A stretch of 64,000 bases of DNA from JARYGU01 sp033795365 (GTDB taxonomy: Bacteria; Pseudomonadota; Alphaproteobacteria; Rhizobiales; Rhizobiaceae). This document shows, piece after piece, positions 36,164-45,176 of this stretch (the stretch's first letter is position 1; each line of letters begins with the position of its first letter). The stretch covers positions 186,001 through 250,000 of the forward strand of contig JARYGU010000002.1 of NCBI GenBank assembly GCA_033795365.1. The letters run 5' to 3'. A model generated the notes under the pieces. That model saw only the letters and a list, made by a program, of their open reading frames with translations, searched no databases and was not told the DNA's origin. Made by a program: the position numbers and the translations under genes.

Positions 36164-37627
36164 CTAGTGACCGCCACTTTCGGCTTCTTCGGCCGACGCG
36201 ACTTCGGTTTCTGCCGACGCCGAACCAGTGCTGCCGCCGTAGATGACGGGAGCGAGGTTCGCTTCGGCAAGCCAGAAGTCGCGTTTGGCATTGACGGCGA
36301 GGATGGTGGAGTCGATCTTTTCGCGGGTATCGGCGATCAGCTCGAACGTGCTGGTAATCATGCCATTGTAGGTGAGGAGGGACTGCTCCTCGATGGCATT
36401 GCGCAACGGCAAGACATTGTTTCGATAGTGGCGTGCGATGTCGTAATTCGACTTATAGGCAACATACGCGGAGCGGGCTTCCGAACGAACATTGACAGCA
36501 AGCTCTGCCAACTGGTTGGCTGCCCGCATGTAAGCCAGTTCACCTTTCCGCAGCCGAGCCTGGCCGGAATCGAAGATAGGAATTGTGAACTCCAAGCCAG
36601 CGGTCTTCGAAATGTCGGAGACGATCCTGCCGTCTTCTCGCTCGCGTTCCTTTTCCAAGGTGCCGACCAGCTCGATATCGGTAACGATCCGCGTGACATC
36701 TTCCAGCTTGTAGGACTGCGCGGTTGCTTGAAGCTCCAGGCGAGCCACCTGCAGGTCCATCCGCTTGTGGATGGCTTCAGCTTCTATGTCGTCGCGCTTG
36801 ATCAACGCCTTCGGCAAAGAGGGGAGACGGTTCGGAATCTGGAAATCGATGTCGGAGCCCGAAAGGCCCATCAAGCGTATCAGTTCTTCCTTCGCTAGCT
36901 TCGCTTCAAGCCGTGCTTTGGCATTTTCTCCCGTGAGTTCCGCATAGAAGACATGCTCTCTGGCCTGATCTGCCTTTGGCATCGACCCGGCTTCGCCGAT
37001 TTTCTTGGCGAGTTCGGACGAAGCGTCGGCTGCCGCTTTAGCCTGGTTGAGATAGGCGACATTTTCCCATGCGGCGACGGCGTTGATCCACGCCCGCCGC
37101 GTTTCAGCCGCCAGGGAGATGGTCTCCAGAGCGGCGTTCAACTGGGCCTGACGGAAACGAGTGTCGGCAAGCTTGATGTTGCGGTCATAGGTTGCCAGAG
37201 CCAGGATATTCGCCGCAATGGCTCCCTCAAGAACGCGATAGGCTTCCAGGCCCGGAGTGCCAATGCCGGTCAGGCCCACGGAAAAGGTCGGAAACACCGA
37301 GAGCTGCGTCTGCCATGCGTCCGCAGCACTGTCTCCGAGGTCGGCATAGGCCGCCTGCAAGCCTTTGTTGTTCAGAAGTGCGACTTGGACAGCAGTCTCG
37401 GCGTCGATGGTCTTTTTCGCCAACAACGCCTTTACGCGTTCGCGTGTCTGCTCCGCTTGCTGCCGGTTCTGTACCCAAACGGTCTGCTTACCGGTCGCCT
37501 CGGAACTCCTTGCAGAGGCGTTGGCGAAACCCGCATCCTTTGCTGAGTATCCCGTGCTAACGCAGCCCGTTGCGAAAATAGGCAACACCAGGGTCGAGAT
37601 CAGTTTGATCTTCAGCGATACCATCAT
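36164..37627 (-). CDS. Outer-membrane efflux protein (TolC/OMF family lipoprotein)
   Basis: 487 residues. The lipobox VLPIFATGC indicates an outer-membrane lipoprotein, and two OEP repeats of long helices are seen (about 85-280 and 290-470). The sequence AVQVALLNNKGLQAAYADLGDS is typical of copper-associated OMF proteins (CusC/CzcC-like). No RND pump or adaptor lies in this operon, so it may recruit one from elsewhere or act as a copper exit with the oxidase. Start ATG 37627 has GGAGGT five bases upstream and overlaps the stop of the lipoprotein gene before it. Confidence 0.88.
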   Translation of the reverse strand: MMVSLKIKLISTLVLPIFATGCVSTGYSAKDAGFANASARSSEATGKQTVWVQNRQQAEQTRERVKALLAKKTIDAETAVQVALLNNKGLQAAYADLGDSAADAWQTQLSVFPTFSVGLTGIGTPGLEAYRVLEGAIAANILALATYDRNIKLADTRFRQAQLNAALETISLAAETRRAWINAVAAWENVAYLNQAKAAADASSELAKKIGEAGSMPKADQAREHVFYAELTGENAKARLEAKLAKEELIRLMGLSGSDIDFQIPNRLPSLPKALIKRDDIEAEAIHKRMDLQVARLELQATAQSYKLEDVTRIVTDIELVGTLEKEREREDGRIVSDISKTAGLEFTIPIFDSGQARLRKGELAYMRAANQLAELAVNVRSEARSAYVAYKSNYDIARHYRNNVLPLRNAIEEQSLLTYNGMITSTFELIADTREKIDSTILAVNAKRDFWLAEANLAPVIYGGSTGSASAETEVASAEEAESGGH

Positions 37628-37845
37628 GCACCTCCGTCGGGCGCTTGAGCATCGTTGAGGCCACGCCACGGCTTGGGATCGACAGGCATGCGGTGGGAAT
37701 AGGCACCCACGGGGTTCTGGTAGGCGATGGGGGCAACATCGACCACCGTGTCGGGATGATTTGACGAGGCAACGACTTCGGGCAGCGTGGATGCGCATCC
37801 GCTCGCAACAAGCGGAAGAGCAGCCACCAGGAACAAACGTTTCAT
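37624..37845 (-). CDS. Small lipoprotein, first gene of copper operon
   Basis: 73 residues with a clear lipoprotein signal (LFLVAALPLVASGC, Cys about 17) and a short Pro-rich mature part with VDVAPIAYQNPVGAYSHRMP. Its TGA overlaps the start of the outer-membrane factor, so expression is coupled. No known domain. Small lipoproteins like this accompany CopA-type oxidase operons in alphaproteobacteria; function unknown. Confidence 0.75.
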   Translation of the reverse strand: MKRLFLVAALPLVASGCASTLPEVVASSNHPDTVVDVAPIAYQNPVGAYSHRMPVDPKPWRGLNDAQAPDGGA

Positions 37846-37932
37846 GGTGAAAATCCGAGAAAATAGATGACAGGCGCGTCAGAGCGCGTAATCGCGCAAG
37901 ACACAGCAACACCCTCAAAGGGCCGCTATTTC

Positions 37933-38358
37933 TCAGATATTAGGAGGCAGATGCAGACGTGGTGCCAAGCCAACATAGCGCGTGTCATCGATAAAGCCGT
38001 GGACCAGTTCGAGACGCGGATGGGCTAGCGTCGTGCTGCCGCAGTCAATGGCCGCGACGCCACAATAGTCCTGACAGCAGCTTTTCTTCGAGCTTTTGGA
38101 GTCGGCATGGTCGTGTTGGTCGCCATGGTGGTCATCGACGGCCATGGCAGCGTGATCGCTGCCATGGGACATTGAATGGTCCGCCTCGACCTGGGTCGCT
38201 TCGACCGGCACTTCCGGATGCATTGCAGCGTTGACTGTAGACAAGCTATATCCAGCCAGTGACACAAGGATCACCAGTCGGAAGGCCAGCGCTACGGCTG
38301 CAGATGCGAATCGAAAAATTCCGCTCATACTTAAATAGATCGCTAGACCCTTGGACAT
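37933..38358 (-). CDS. His/Cys-rich exported or membrane protein (possible copper-binding)
   Basis: About 141 residues from ATG 38358 (GAGGAG upstream); ATG 38328 is an alternative that begins directly at the hydrophobic signal (FASAAVALAFRLVILVSLAG). The mature part is rich in His, Asp and Ser (HSMSHGSDHAAMAVDDHHGD) and ends in a Cys cluster, KSCCQDYCGVAAIDC. It resembles the loosely defined small metal-binding proteins (CopL/DUF2946-like) near copper operons. Probable periplasmic copper ligand or sensor; not a confident family match. Confidence 0.65.
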   Translation of the reverse strand: MSKGLAIYLSMSGIFRFASAAVALAFRLVILVSLAGYSLSTVNAAMHPEVPVEATQVEADHSMSHGSDHAAMAVDDHHGDQHDHADSKSSKKSCCQDYCGVAAIDCGSTTLAHPRLELVHGFIDDTRYVGLAPRLHLPPNI

Positions 38359-38480
38359 TGTCAATCGACGCTCCTCTCAATCACGGATTCGCGCCGTTTG
38401 TGTGGCATATCCACCACGCGCCAAAAATGGGAGCCCGCTCGGCAGCTCGCGAGCCGACGAGCGTGTGTTGGCCGTTGCCG

Positions 38481-38753
38481 TTAATTGCTGCGGTTCTTCT
38501 TCAGGTAGTCTGCCTGCGGATCGATAATCGATACCGAGCCATACCGGCTGTTGGTACGTTCGACCTTGCCGTTGTCCAGGACCCTGAAGCTAACGTCGGG
38601 ATCGGACGTCGACGATGCCGACTCTCCCGGATTGCCGTGTCCCTGCGTAATCTTCGCGATGGGTGAAGCGGTTTCGCTGAGCATGGTGTTGGCGAAGGCA
38701 CCCGAGGTGACGGACAGCAGGGAGACAACGGTGACGGCGATTTGTTTCATCAT
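38481..38753 (-). CDS. Small exported hypothetical protein divergent from copRS-like genes
   Basis: 90 residues with signal peptide (to AFAN, about 22). The mature part is Ser/Asn-rich with no Cys or His cluster (one His). GAGGAA precedes ATG 38753. It is divergent from the response-regulator gene and shares its 197-base control region, so it may belong to the same copper regulon. No family recognised. Confidence 0.7.
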   Translation of the reverse strand: MMKQIAVTVVSLLSVTSGAFANTMLSETASPIAKITQGHGNPGESASSTSDPDVSFRVLDNGKVERTNSRYGSVSIIDPQADYLKKNRSN

Positions 38754-38832
38754 GATCTATTCCTCGTTTAAACTGCTACGTGCAGCATTTGGAATTTAGA
38801 TCGCTCGTTTTTCGGCCACCTGTCCCGCACTA

Positions 38833-38844
38833 TACAAATTTGTA
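38833..38844. promoter_or_regulatory. Palindrome in copRS-like control region
   Basis: Perfect 12-base palindrome TACAAATTTGTA, 107 bases before the response-regulator start and 80 bases from the divergent exported-protein start. CopR/CusR-type regulators bind AT-rich repeats in such divergent regions, so autoregulation is plausible. Confidence 0.45.
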
Positions 38845-38950
38845 AACCGGGGATCACAATATCTGCCGCAAGAATGCCCGAATCTCAGAGCGTTGAAGTG
38901 AGCTACCGGTTTCACTACAGGGCCAAAACTCAAGAAGAATTCTTTGCCGC

Positions 38951-39628
38951 ATGAAAATACTTCTAGTCGAAGATGATCAGATCACAGGAACCTACATTCA
39001 AAAGGGTTTGAGCACTGCAGGGCACGCAGTAGACTGGCTCCGGGATGGCCGTGACGCGCTCGCGGCGGGCTTGGACCCAGGGTACGATGTTCTCGTTGTA
39101 GATCGAATGATCCCTGGTCTGGATGGCCTGAATCTCGTCAAAGGCTTACGAGCAGCGTCGGTACGAACGCCGGTGTTGTTTCTCACGGCGATTAGCGGTG
39201 TGGACGATAGGGTCGAGGGTCTAGAAGCAGGCGGTGATGATTATCTGGTGAAGCCTTTTGCGTTTTCAGAACTAACTGCTCGGATTGGTGCCCTCGTTCG
39301 ACGCCCCCCAATCGCAATAGAAAGGACAAAGTTGCGGGTAGGCGACTTGGAGATGGACCTGGTCACCAGAACCACCTGTCGCGCGGGGCAGCGCATCGAA
39401 CTCCTACCGCGCGAGTTCTCGCTACTGGAATTGTTGATGCGGAATGAGGGGAGGGTCCTTACAAAAACGATGTTCCTCGAAAAGATATGGAACTTCAATT
39501 TCGACCCGCAAAGTTCCGTTGTGGAAACCCACATCAGCCGCCTGAGGGCGAAAATTGACAAACCATTCGCGAATCCACTTTTGCACACAGTCAAAAACAC
39601 CGGTTATACGTTGCATGCTCGCGGGTAA
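38951..39628 (+). CDS. OmpR-family response regulator (CopR/CusR-like)
   Basis: 225 residues. Receiver domain (1-115): acidic pocket EDD at 7-9, phospho-Asp in VLVVDRMIPGLDG (about 51), Thr in FLTAIS (about 80), Lys in LVKPFAFSEL (about 102). The winged-helix C-terminal domain (130-222) ends with the FDPQSSVVETHISRLRAKID loop-helix and NTGYTLHARG. The histidine kinase gene overlaps by 14 bases, so the two form a two-component pair. Their place between copper genes points to copper control (CopRS/CusRS type); this is inference from context. It may activate both the minus-strand operon to the left and the plus-strand genes to the right. Confidence 0.9.
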   Translation: MKILLVEDDQITGTYIQKGLSTAGHAVDWLRDGRDALAAGLDPGYDVLVVDRMIPGLDGLNLVKGLRAASVRTPVLFLTAISGVDDRVEGLEAGGDDYLVKPFAFSELTARIGALVRRPPIAIERTKLRVGDLEMDLVTRTTCRAGQRIELLPREFSLLELLMRNEGRVLTKTMFLEKIWNFNFDPQSSVVETHISRLRAKIDKPFANPLLHTVKNTGYTLHARG

Positions 39629-41006
39629 CGTATTCAAGAGCACGGCTGTCCGGCTCGCGATCATCTATATTGCACTGTTTGCGATTGCCTATCTCGTAGC
39701 GAATATCGCGGCCTACCAGATGGCGGTGCGGTTCCTGGATGATCGGCTGAATGCCAATGTCATGGAACGGTACCGAGAAATTGCCTCAGCCTATGAGGCG
39801 CGAGGTCTCGGCGGCGCTGCTCAAATGATCGAGAGCCATGGCCCTGCCATCAGGGGCCAGGAGACAATGTACACACTGCGAGGGCCCGCTGGCGAACTGG
39901 TCGCCGGTAACGCGGAGCTGGCAGATGTGCCAGCAGGGTTCTCGCTGCTCCGGCCGGAGGACCAACACGCAAGCACGTCGCACTACAAGTTGTTCCGAGG
40001 CCCATTGGGTGAAAACGACCTGACCGTTGGTATCAGCTACCGCGACACCGACGAACTGGCCCGGATAGTTTTGATAAGTTTCGGGTGGGCGACCGCGATC
40101 ATCCTTGCCGTCGGTATGACAGGAGCGGCGATCCTGGCCTATCGCACTCGTAAGCGCATCTTCGTTCTCTCCCGCACCGCGCACGAAATTGGACATGGCG
40201 AGCTATCCAGGCGGTTGCCAGTGTCGTCACGAATGGACGAGATCGATGTACTGTCAAGCGAGGTCAATGTTGCCTTGGCGAGATTGGAAGCCAGTGTGAC
40301 CGCGCTGAAACAAGTGACGACGGACATTGCACACGACCTGAAAACGCCGATAGGCCGCACATTCCTTGTGCTCGACGATGCACTACAGGCAGAGACGATA
40401 GAAGACGTGAAGAACGCCGTCGAAGTGGCTTTGGGAGAACTCACGGCAATCGCGGACACATTCGATGCGCTTTTGAGGATCGCTCAGATTGAATCCCGCA
40501 GTCGAACCGCGCATTTCGGCCTCATACACCTGGATGCCTTGGTCCATGAGATATTCGAGATTTACGAAGTCATTGCCTCCGACGAAGGGTATATTCTCAA
40601 GCTTGGAGAGACCGATACCAATTGTCAGATCGGCGGCGATCCCGATCTCATCAGGCAGATGCTGGCCAACCTGTTGGCTAACGCCATGCGCCACACTCCA
40701 GTGGGTTCTACGATCACCATGGACGTGGCACGACGAGCTGACCTCATCTGCCTAACCGTTTCTGACAATGGTCCCGGAATCCCAGAGGATGAGCGTGTGC
40801 GGGTATTCGACCGTTTCTACCGCTTGGAGAAGAGCAGAACGACCGCTGGGTCGGGGCTCGGATTGAGCCTCGTGAAAGCAATTGCCGACCTCCATGAAGC
40901 AAAAGTCGCGCTGCATGACAATGCGCCAGGGCTGACTGTCACTGTAACATTTCCGAAGCTAACAGCTCCCTCTTGCTCCATGACTCGACTAATTGTTGAA
41001 CTATGA
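39615..41006 (+). CDS. Sensor histidine kinase (CopS/CusS-like)
   Basis: 463 residues. First membrane helix IIYIALFAIAYLVANIAAY, a periplasmic sensor of about 125 residues, second helix WATAIILAVGMTGAAILAY (about 165), then HAMP. The phospho-acceptor motif is TDIAHDLKTPIG (His about 240). ATPase boxes: N in NLLANAMRHTP (about 355), G1 VSDNGPGIPEDE (about 385), and G2 TTAGSGLGLSLVKA (about 415). The sensor region has few Met or His residues compared with E. coli CusS, so the metal ligand is not obvious. ATG 39615 lies inside the end of the response-regulator gene. Confidence 0.9.
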   Translation: MLAGNVFKSTAVRLAIIYIALFAIAYLVANIAAYQMAVRFLDDRLNANVMERYREIASAYEARGLGGAAQMIESHGPAIRGQETMYTLRGPAGELVAGNAELADVPAGFSLLRPEDQHASTSHYKLFRGPLGENDLTVGISYRDTDELARIVLISFGWATAIILAVGMTGAAILAYRTRKRIFVLSRTAHEIGHGELSRRLPVSSRMDEIDVLSSEVNVALARLEASVTALKQVTTDIAHDLKTPIGRTFLVLDDALQAETIEDVKNAVEVALGELTAIADTFDALLRIAQIESRSRTAHFGLIHLDALVHEIFEIYEVIASDEGYILKLGETDTNCQIGGDPDLIRQMLANLLANAMRHTPVGSTITMDVARRADLICLTVSDNGPGIPEDERVRVFDRFYRLEKSRTTAGSGLGLSLVKAIADLHEAKVALHDNAPGLTVTVTFPKLTAPSCSMTRLIVEL

Positions 41007-41037
41007 CATTATGCTTCCCTGGGTTGGGGGGCAATCT

Positions 41038-41763
41038 ATGTGGAAATCTCTGGGAGTGGTGGCTGCGTTGCCACTGTTGCTGGCTAGCTGCGGGTCGTTG
41101 ACGGTGCCCCGCTGCAGTAAAAATGGATACCGGCGAGGCACTGATCGGCACTACGACGGCGGCAGTCTCTGGAGGGACCTTCACCGTTAACAATCCCAGT
41201 GGCTCGGTTGGATTCTCCGGTACCTACGACGCGCTCGACACACGTCCGACATTATCCGCTCCGTTCCGATGCTCGGATGGTCGATACGGAACGATCACTG
41301 TTCTTCGATCCCCAGATGGTCGGGGGGATCAGGAACGGTATCGCTAGCGGATGGCGGGCGAGGGCGGGTCGCTTTTGGTCATCAGGCAAGCAGTGTGCTG
41401 CAGCCTGCGTCGGGAGGAGTATCACAATCGGCTTCTCTGGGTCCGGCCGGTGAATTCGGTATGCAAATGGGTGCCGCATCATCCAAGCCGATTTCGAATT
41501 CCCCAGTGTCTGCGACCACTTCAACTTACTTGCCATCCTATGGAAGTACATCCTCGGGGCGTGTTTACACCGGCAACTGTCCGACGCCGGAAAGCCTAGA
41601 TGCGGCTGGACGTCGTTGCGGGGCAAGAAGTGCTGCGTCTCGGCCAGGTGGATACGATGGATACAGTGCTTGGGCGTCACCAAGTTATAGTGGCGGGTCG
41701 ACGTATGTCCGTGGACATTTTCGAAACGGCCACTATGTGCGTGGGTATTACCGGAGGCGGTGA
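41038..41763 (+). pseudogene. Frame-disrupted lipoprotein gene (two compensating frameshifts)
   Basis: Three fragments in two frames read as one protein. Fragment 1 (from ATG 41038) is a lipoprotein signal, LGVVAALPLLLASCGSLTVP. Fragment 2 in the next frame from about 41117 reads VKMDTGEALIGTTTAAVSGG to TITVLRSPDG. Fragment 3, back in the first frame from about 41325, reads GGSGTVSLADGGRGRVAFGH to the end, with a Gly/Ser/Tyr-rich tail YVRGHFRNGHYVRGYYRRR. The second shift coincides with a run of six G (about 41322-41327), where a sequencing error or slippage is easy. If real, the product is lost; if corrected, it is a 240-residue lipoprotein of unknown function. Confidence 0.7.
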
Positions 41764-41887
41764 GCACGCCCGCGATTTCTACAAGTTGATGATCGCTGTG
41801 GATCGTGTCCGCCTTTAAGCGGTTTCCGCCGGAGGGCCAGCTGTGGACGACGCCAGTTTTCGCAACAAGGTGTGCGATGCTCGAATT

Positions 41888-42232
41888 ATGCGGACGCCGC
41901 CGCGACGAACTGGAAAGTCGATTTTTGCCGTGATCTCGATGTCCATGATCATTCCCGTGCTCAGTTCGCCGGGAATCGCTAGAGCGCATATCGCACCTTC
42001 AGGCTGGGTATATCCTGTGCAGTGTTGCAGCAATCAGGATTGTGAACCTATTCATGACGCCCGCATCACCGAGGGACCACAAGGTTACGTGGTTCAGGAT
42101 AGCGGCGAGATCATTGGGTATCGCGACACACGAGTGAAGAGGTCACCAGATGGTGAATTCCATCTTTGCAGGGCTAAACGGCAGCCACTCTCTCAGACTA
42201 TCTGCTTGTTCGTTCCTCCACGTTCGTTCTAG
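41888..42232 (+). CDS. Small exported Cys-containing hypothetical protein
   Basis: About 114 residues from ATG 41888 (GTG 41843 is an in-frame alternative). It has a signal-like segment (MSMIIPVLSSPGIARAH), then a compact domain beginning PSGWVYPVQCCSNQDCEPI with three close cysteines and another Cys in EFHLCRAKR. Proteins with this YP-x-CCS-x2-DC start are common as exported unknowns in rhizobia. The cysteines could bind metal or form disulfides. Part of the plus-strand gene row following the two-component system. Confidence 0.65.
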   Translation: MRTPPRRTGKSIFAVISMSMIIPVLSSPGIARAHIAPSGWVYPVQCCSNQDCEPIHDARITEGPQGYVVQDSGEIIGYRDTRVKRSPDGEFHLCRAKRQPLSQTICLFVPPRSF

Positions 42233-42376
42233 GGCCAAACGGGAGGCCCTCGTGACTTGCGGAGATAGGTTGCAATGCGTCGTGCACTCCCAGGTCAGAA
42301 ACGATCTCAGTATCCCCTCGCTTTCGGGAACCTTTCCCTCATGCTCGGGTTCCTGCAACGAAAGCGGGAGAGCCGG

Positions 42377-42706
42377 ATGATCCTACGAACTCCATGGAAG
42401 ACCGTGCTCGGCGTCGTTGCGGCGGCGATGGTGATCTTCAATGTCTTGGAGATGGCTCCGGCGTTTGCAGCTCCACAGCCGATTTGCCAGCACATCCATG
42501 CTTCATCTTCGGCTGACGAAGATCATCATATCCGACCGGTGGGCAGTTGTTGCTCGGGCATGCATTGCTGCCCCATGTTGCCGAGTTTGCCAACGCCAGC
42601 CCAACCTGTGTCGAGTAAGTACCAGCATCGGTCTTTGGTCAGGGCAGACGAGCCACTGCTTCTCATCCGGCCAATCGACCCACCCCCACGGACCCTGGCG
42701 TCGTGA
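42377..42706 (+). CDS. Small Cys/His-rich exported or membrane protein
   Basis: 109 residues from ATG 42377 with a CGGGAG site; an earlier start would extend it by up to 34 residues. Signal/anchor VLGVVAAAMVIFNVLEMAPAFA, then ICQHIHASSSADEDHHIR and the Cys cluster GSCCSGMHCCPMLPS. This resembles DUF2946-like or other small periplasmic metal-binding proteins. It lies in the copper cluster 37 bases before the DUF305 gene. Likely copper ligand; function unproven. Confidence 0.65.
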   Translation: MILRTPWKTVLGVVAAAMVIFNVLEMAPAFAAPQPICQHIHASSSADEDHHIRPVGSCCSGMHCCPMLPSLPTPAQPVSSKYQHRSLVRADEPLLLIRPIDPPPRTLAS

Positions 42707-42743
42707 TTCTTCGTACGATCTTCACAACACAGGAGTTCAAGAA

Positions 42744-43172
42744 ATGAAAACGTTCACCAATTTTTCCGCTGTCGCGGCGTCGCTCGCATTCCTCGTATCT
42801 CTCAATCCGTCCATCGCCACCGCGCAGATGGCCTATCCTGACAAATGCAAATCGGAAATGTCCATGTCCGGTGACATGGCCATGCAGAGCCACAACATGC
42901 AGATGCCTGAGATGACCGACTATCAGAAGGAGTCGATGGAAGGCATGAAGGCCATGGGTATGAACATGATGCAGGGGATGATGAAAAAGGACCCTGACGT
43001 TTCGTTCGTCTGTGGAATGATAGCTCATCACATGGGCGCGATCAGCATGGCCGAAGTTGAGTTGAAGCACGGCGACAATGCCGAGGCCAAGGCGAATGCT
43101 CAGAAAATTATCGATGAGCAGGGAAAGGAAATCAAAGAACTGACCGCTTGGGTCGAAAAAGAAGTGAAGTGA
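42744..43172 (+). CDS. DUF305 (CopM-like) periplasmic metallochaperone
   Basis: 142 residues, signal peptide to IATAQ (about 27). The DUF305 helical domain has the paired His motif CGMIAHHMGAISMAEVEL (about 92-110). A Met-rich stretch precedes it (MSMSGDMAMQSHNMQMPEM), a typical Cu(I)/Ag(I)-binding sequence. Related CopM proteins bind copper in the periplasm. AGGAG lies before ATG 42744. It is followed after 10 bases by the copper-storage protein gene, so the pair is co-transcribed. Confidence 0.9.
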   Translation: MKTFTNFSAVAASLAFLVSLNPSIATAQMAYPDKCKSEMSMSGDMAMQSHNMQMPEMTDYQKESMEGMKAMGMNMMQGMMKKDPDVSFVCGMIAHHMGAISMAEVELKHGDNAEAKANAQKIIDEQGKEIKELTAWVEKEVK

Positions 43173-43182
43173 GGAGGCGGCA

Positions 43183-43515
43183 ATGCATCACCTTTCATCA
43201 GAAATGAAGACCTGCATCGACAATTGCCTGGCCTGCTACGGCGAATGCCTCTCGACAGCAATGGGACATTGCTTGGAAATGGGCGGGCAGCATACCGAGC
43301 CGAAGCATTTCACGCTCATGATGGCCTGCGCTGAAATCTGCAGGACATCGGCCCACTTCATGCTGCTTGGCTCCGAACACCACAAGCATACGTGCCGCGA
43401 ATGCGCAGAAATCTGCCGCCAATGTGCTGACGATTGCGAACGCATCGGCGATATGCAGAGCTGCGTTGAAGCGTGCCGCAAATGCGCAGAGAGCTGTGAG
43501 AAAATGGCCGCCTGA
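43183..43515 (+). CDS. Four-helix-bundle copper storage protein (Csp family)
   Basis: 110 residues with 15 cysteines spaced as C-x3-C and C-x2-C along helices, for example TCIDNCLACYGEC, HTCRECAEICRQCADDCERI and SCVEACRKCAESCEKM. This is the Csp1/Csp3 pattern, in which a four-helix bundle stores many Cu(I) ions inside. There is no signal peptide, so it is the cytosolic Csp3-like form. It would buffer cytoplasmic Cu(I) alongside the ATPases. AGGAGGC precedes ATG 43183. Confidence 0.92.
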   Translation: MHHLSSEMKTCIDNCLACYGECLSTAMGHCLEMGGQHTEPKHFTLMMACAEICRTSAHFMLLGSEHHKHTCRECAEICRQCADDCERIGDMQSCVEACRKCAESCEKMAA

Positions 43516-43521
43516 TCTCCG

Positions 43522-43548
43522 GGGCCGGGGATGGACCGTCCCCGGCCC
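43522..43548. terminator. Hairpin between convergent csp and nuclease-like gene
   Basis: Ten-base-pair perfect stem (gggccgggga / tccccggccc) with a seven-base loop in the 35-base gap between stops. No T-run; probably a bidirectional terminator. Confidence 0.55.
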
Positions 43549-43550
43549 AC

Positions 43551-45146
43551 CTAAAAGAAACGTCCACCGGCTTTAGCTGCGAGATCATCAATCCTCTTCA
43601 TCCATGGCAAAACCTCCTTATAGTCGAACGGGAATTTCTGAGGCTTTTCGGCTTTGTCTATGTGGCTCCGCACGGAGCGGAGCGCCCATCCCCGATGCTG
43701 AGGCAGAAGAGCGTTTTTAAGCGTTGCCATGAATTGCCCTTCGTCAGAGATTATGGCCGTGTCAGCAAGTTCCTGCATGGGGCAGAAGATAATCCTCCGC
43801 ATATCCGCCGCTGTAACGTCTGGGTCAGGAGCTACCATGCCCTTCGCGATGGCGATGACTTCGTCTTGCAGGTCACCCGACATCTGCATCCAAGCATCGA
43901 GAGTCAGTACAACCCCACAGGCATCGACCGCTACGGCATGAGCTTGAAAGCGACCTAATCTTGCATCCGAAAAAAACCGCCAAAGTTGCGCGACCCCTTT
44001 GGCAATTTGCACGTACTTCGCCTGTGCCTCGCCTAGAGGATCGTCCGAATACTGCCCTAGATACGTTAGCTTGGTGGCTTTGCATTCGAGTACGATGGCG
44101 ATTTCATCGCCGATCTTGACCAGGACGTCCGGCGAGTCCGTGCGGGATTTTTTTAGCCCGTACGCAATGCTGCCCATGACATGAAATTGGGGAAAGTAGC
44201 CCTGCAACAATCGCCGCGCGTATTCCTCGAAGCGGTTGTTCGATTCAGTCAGCAGCATCTGCGGCCCACCGGCGATGTCGTAGAAAAGTCCTGCGGTCAT
44301 CCTGTAAAACACCAGCTCTGGAAGCGGCGCGATGAAGGTCCCGAACTCCGGGGCGGTGATGATCGGATACTGTCTCAAGAGGCTCGGAAGATAAGCCAGA
44401 GCAACGTTCTTGCCTTCCAGCAATCGCTCGGTCAACGTTTCTTGCTTCTGCCGAAACTCCGGGAGCGAGAGGGACATTATGCCGAGGGCCTTATCGACCG
44501 TGTTCTGTGCTATTCCGAGTTTTTCGACCCCTATTGTCTTGGTCCATGGCCATCGGTGAGCCTGTGCGTAGAGCACAAATCCGGCATGCAAGAAATCGTT
44601 CAGTGCCATCCCGTACTTGTTCTCGAAGTATTCCGCGCAGGCACCTTGACCGTAAATGAACGCAAACCGGTAAAGCCGTTCACCGGTCGCGAATTTCCGC
44701 TGCCATTCAAATTGACGATGCGCGATCTTATGCATCTCCATCAAAACGTTCTGCGGCGTGAGCCGAACTCCGCTTTCTGAGTTTTCAATCTTTCGCAGGA
44801 GATTCACCAGAAGTCCTGCCGCGCCAAACTCCGTCGAGCGGTAGACTGGCCCGTTTTTGAAACGGCTTGGATTTTGCGGAGTGTCAAAGAACAGCGCTAT
44901 GAGGGTTTCAAGCTCCCATTTGTGAATGAGATAGGGGGAGTTCCGGGAAAGGTCGTCTGCTCCTTTGGGAAATTGGAGATATCGCCCGACGTCGACGCCC
45001 ATTCGAGACTGTAGGGCATCTACGGCCCAGATGAGCCGAAGGAAACCCGCTTCCTCATCGAATCTTGCCAAGGCTTCTCGTAATTGAGGAACCGCTTTGT
45101 CCAATTTCTTTTGGTGGAGGCTGCGACGGACACTGCCGAGGCGCAT
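43551..45146 (-). CDS. Hypothetical protein with possible PD-(D/E)XK nuclease domain
   Basis: 531 residues, no signal or membrane segment. The N-terminal 300 residues are helical and unrecognised. Between about 360 and 385 it reads SPDVLVKIGDEIAIVLECKA: an Asp, a beta-strand, then E-x-K at the end of a hydrophobic strand. This is the core of the PD-(D/E)XK nuclease fold, with a preceding helix containing Glu/Arg (NNRFEEYARRLLQGY). The rest has no known motif. It sits alone within the copper genes and does not look metal-related, so it may be a defence or island-maintenance gene. Function not assigned. Confidence 0.6.
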   Translation of the reverse strand: MRLGSVRRSLHQKKLDKAVPQLREALARFDEEAGFLRLIWAVDALQSRMGVDVGRYLQFPKGADDLSRNSPYLIHKWELETLIALFFDTPQNPSRFKNGPVYRSTEFGAAGLLVNLLRKIENSESGVRLTPQNVLMEMHKIAHRQFEWQRKFATGERLYRFAFIYGQGACAEYFENKYGMALNDFLHAGFVLYAQAHRWPWTKTIGVEKLGIAQNTVDKALGIMSLSLPEFRQKQETLTERLLEGKNVALAYLPSLLRQYPIITAPEFGTFIAPLPELVFYRMTAGLFYDIAGGPQMLLTESNNRFEEYARRLLQGYFPQFHVMGSIAYGLKKSRTDSPDVLVKIGDEIAIVLECKATKLTYLGQYSDDPLGEAQAKYVQIAKGVAQLWRFFSDARLGRFQAHAVAVDACGVVLTLDAWMQMSGDLQDEVIAIAKGMVAPDPDVTAADMRRIIFCPMQELADTAIISDEGQFMATLKNALLPQHRGWALRSVRSHIDKAEKPQKFPFDYKEVLPWMKRIDDLAAKAGGRFF

Positions 45147-45176
45147 GGTTATCTGCCTGTTCTAAAGCTGCCAGTT

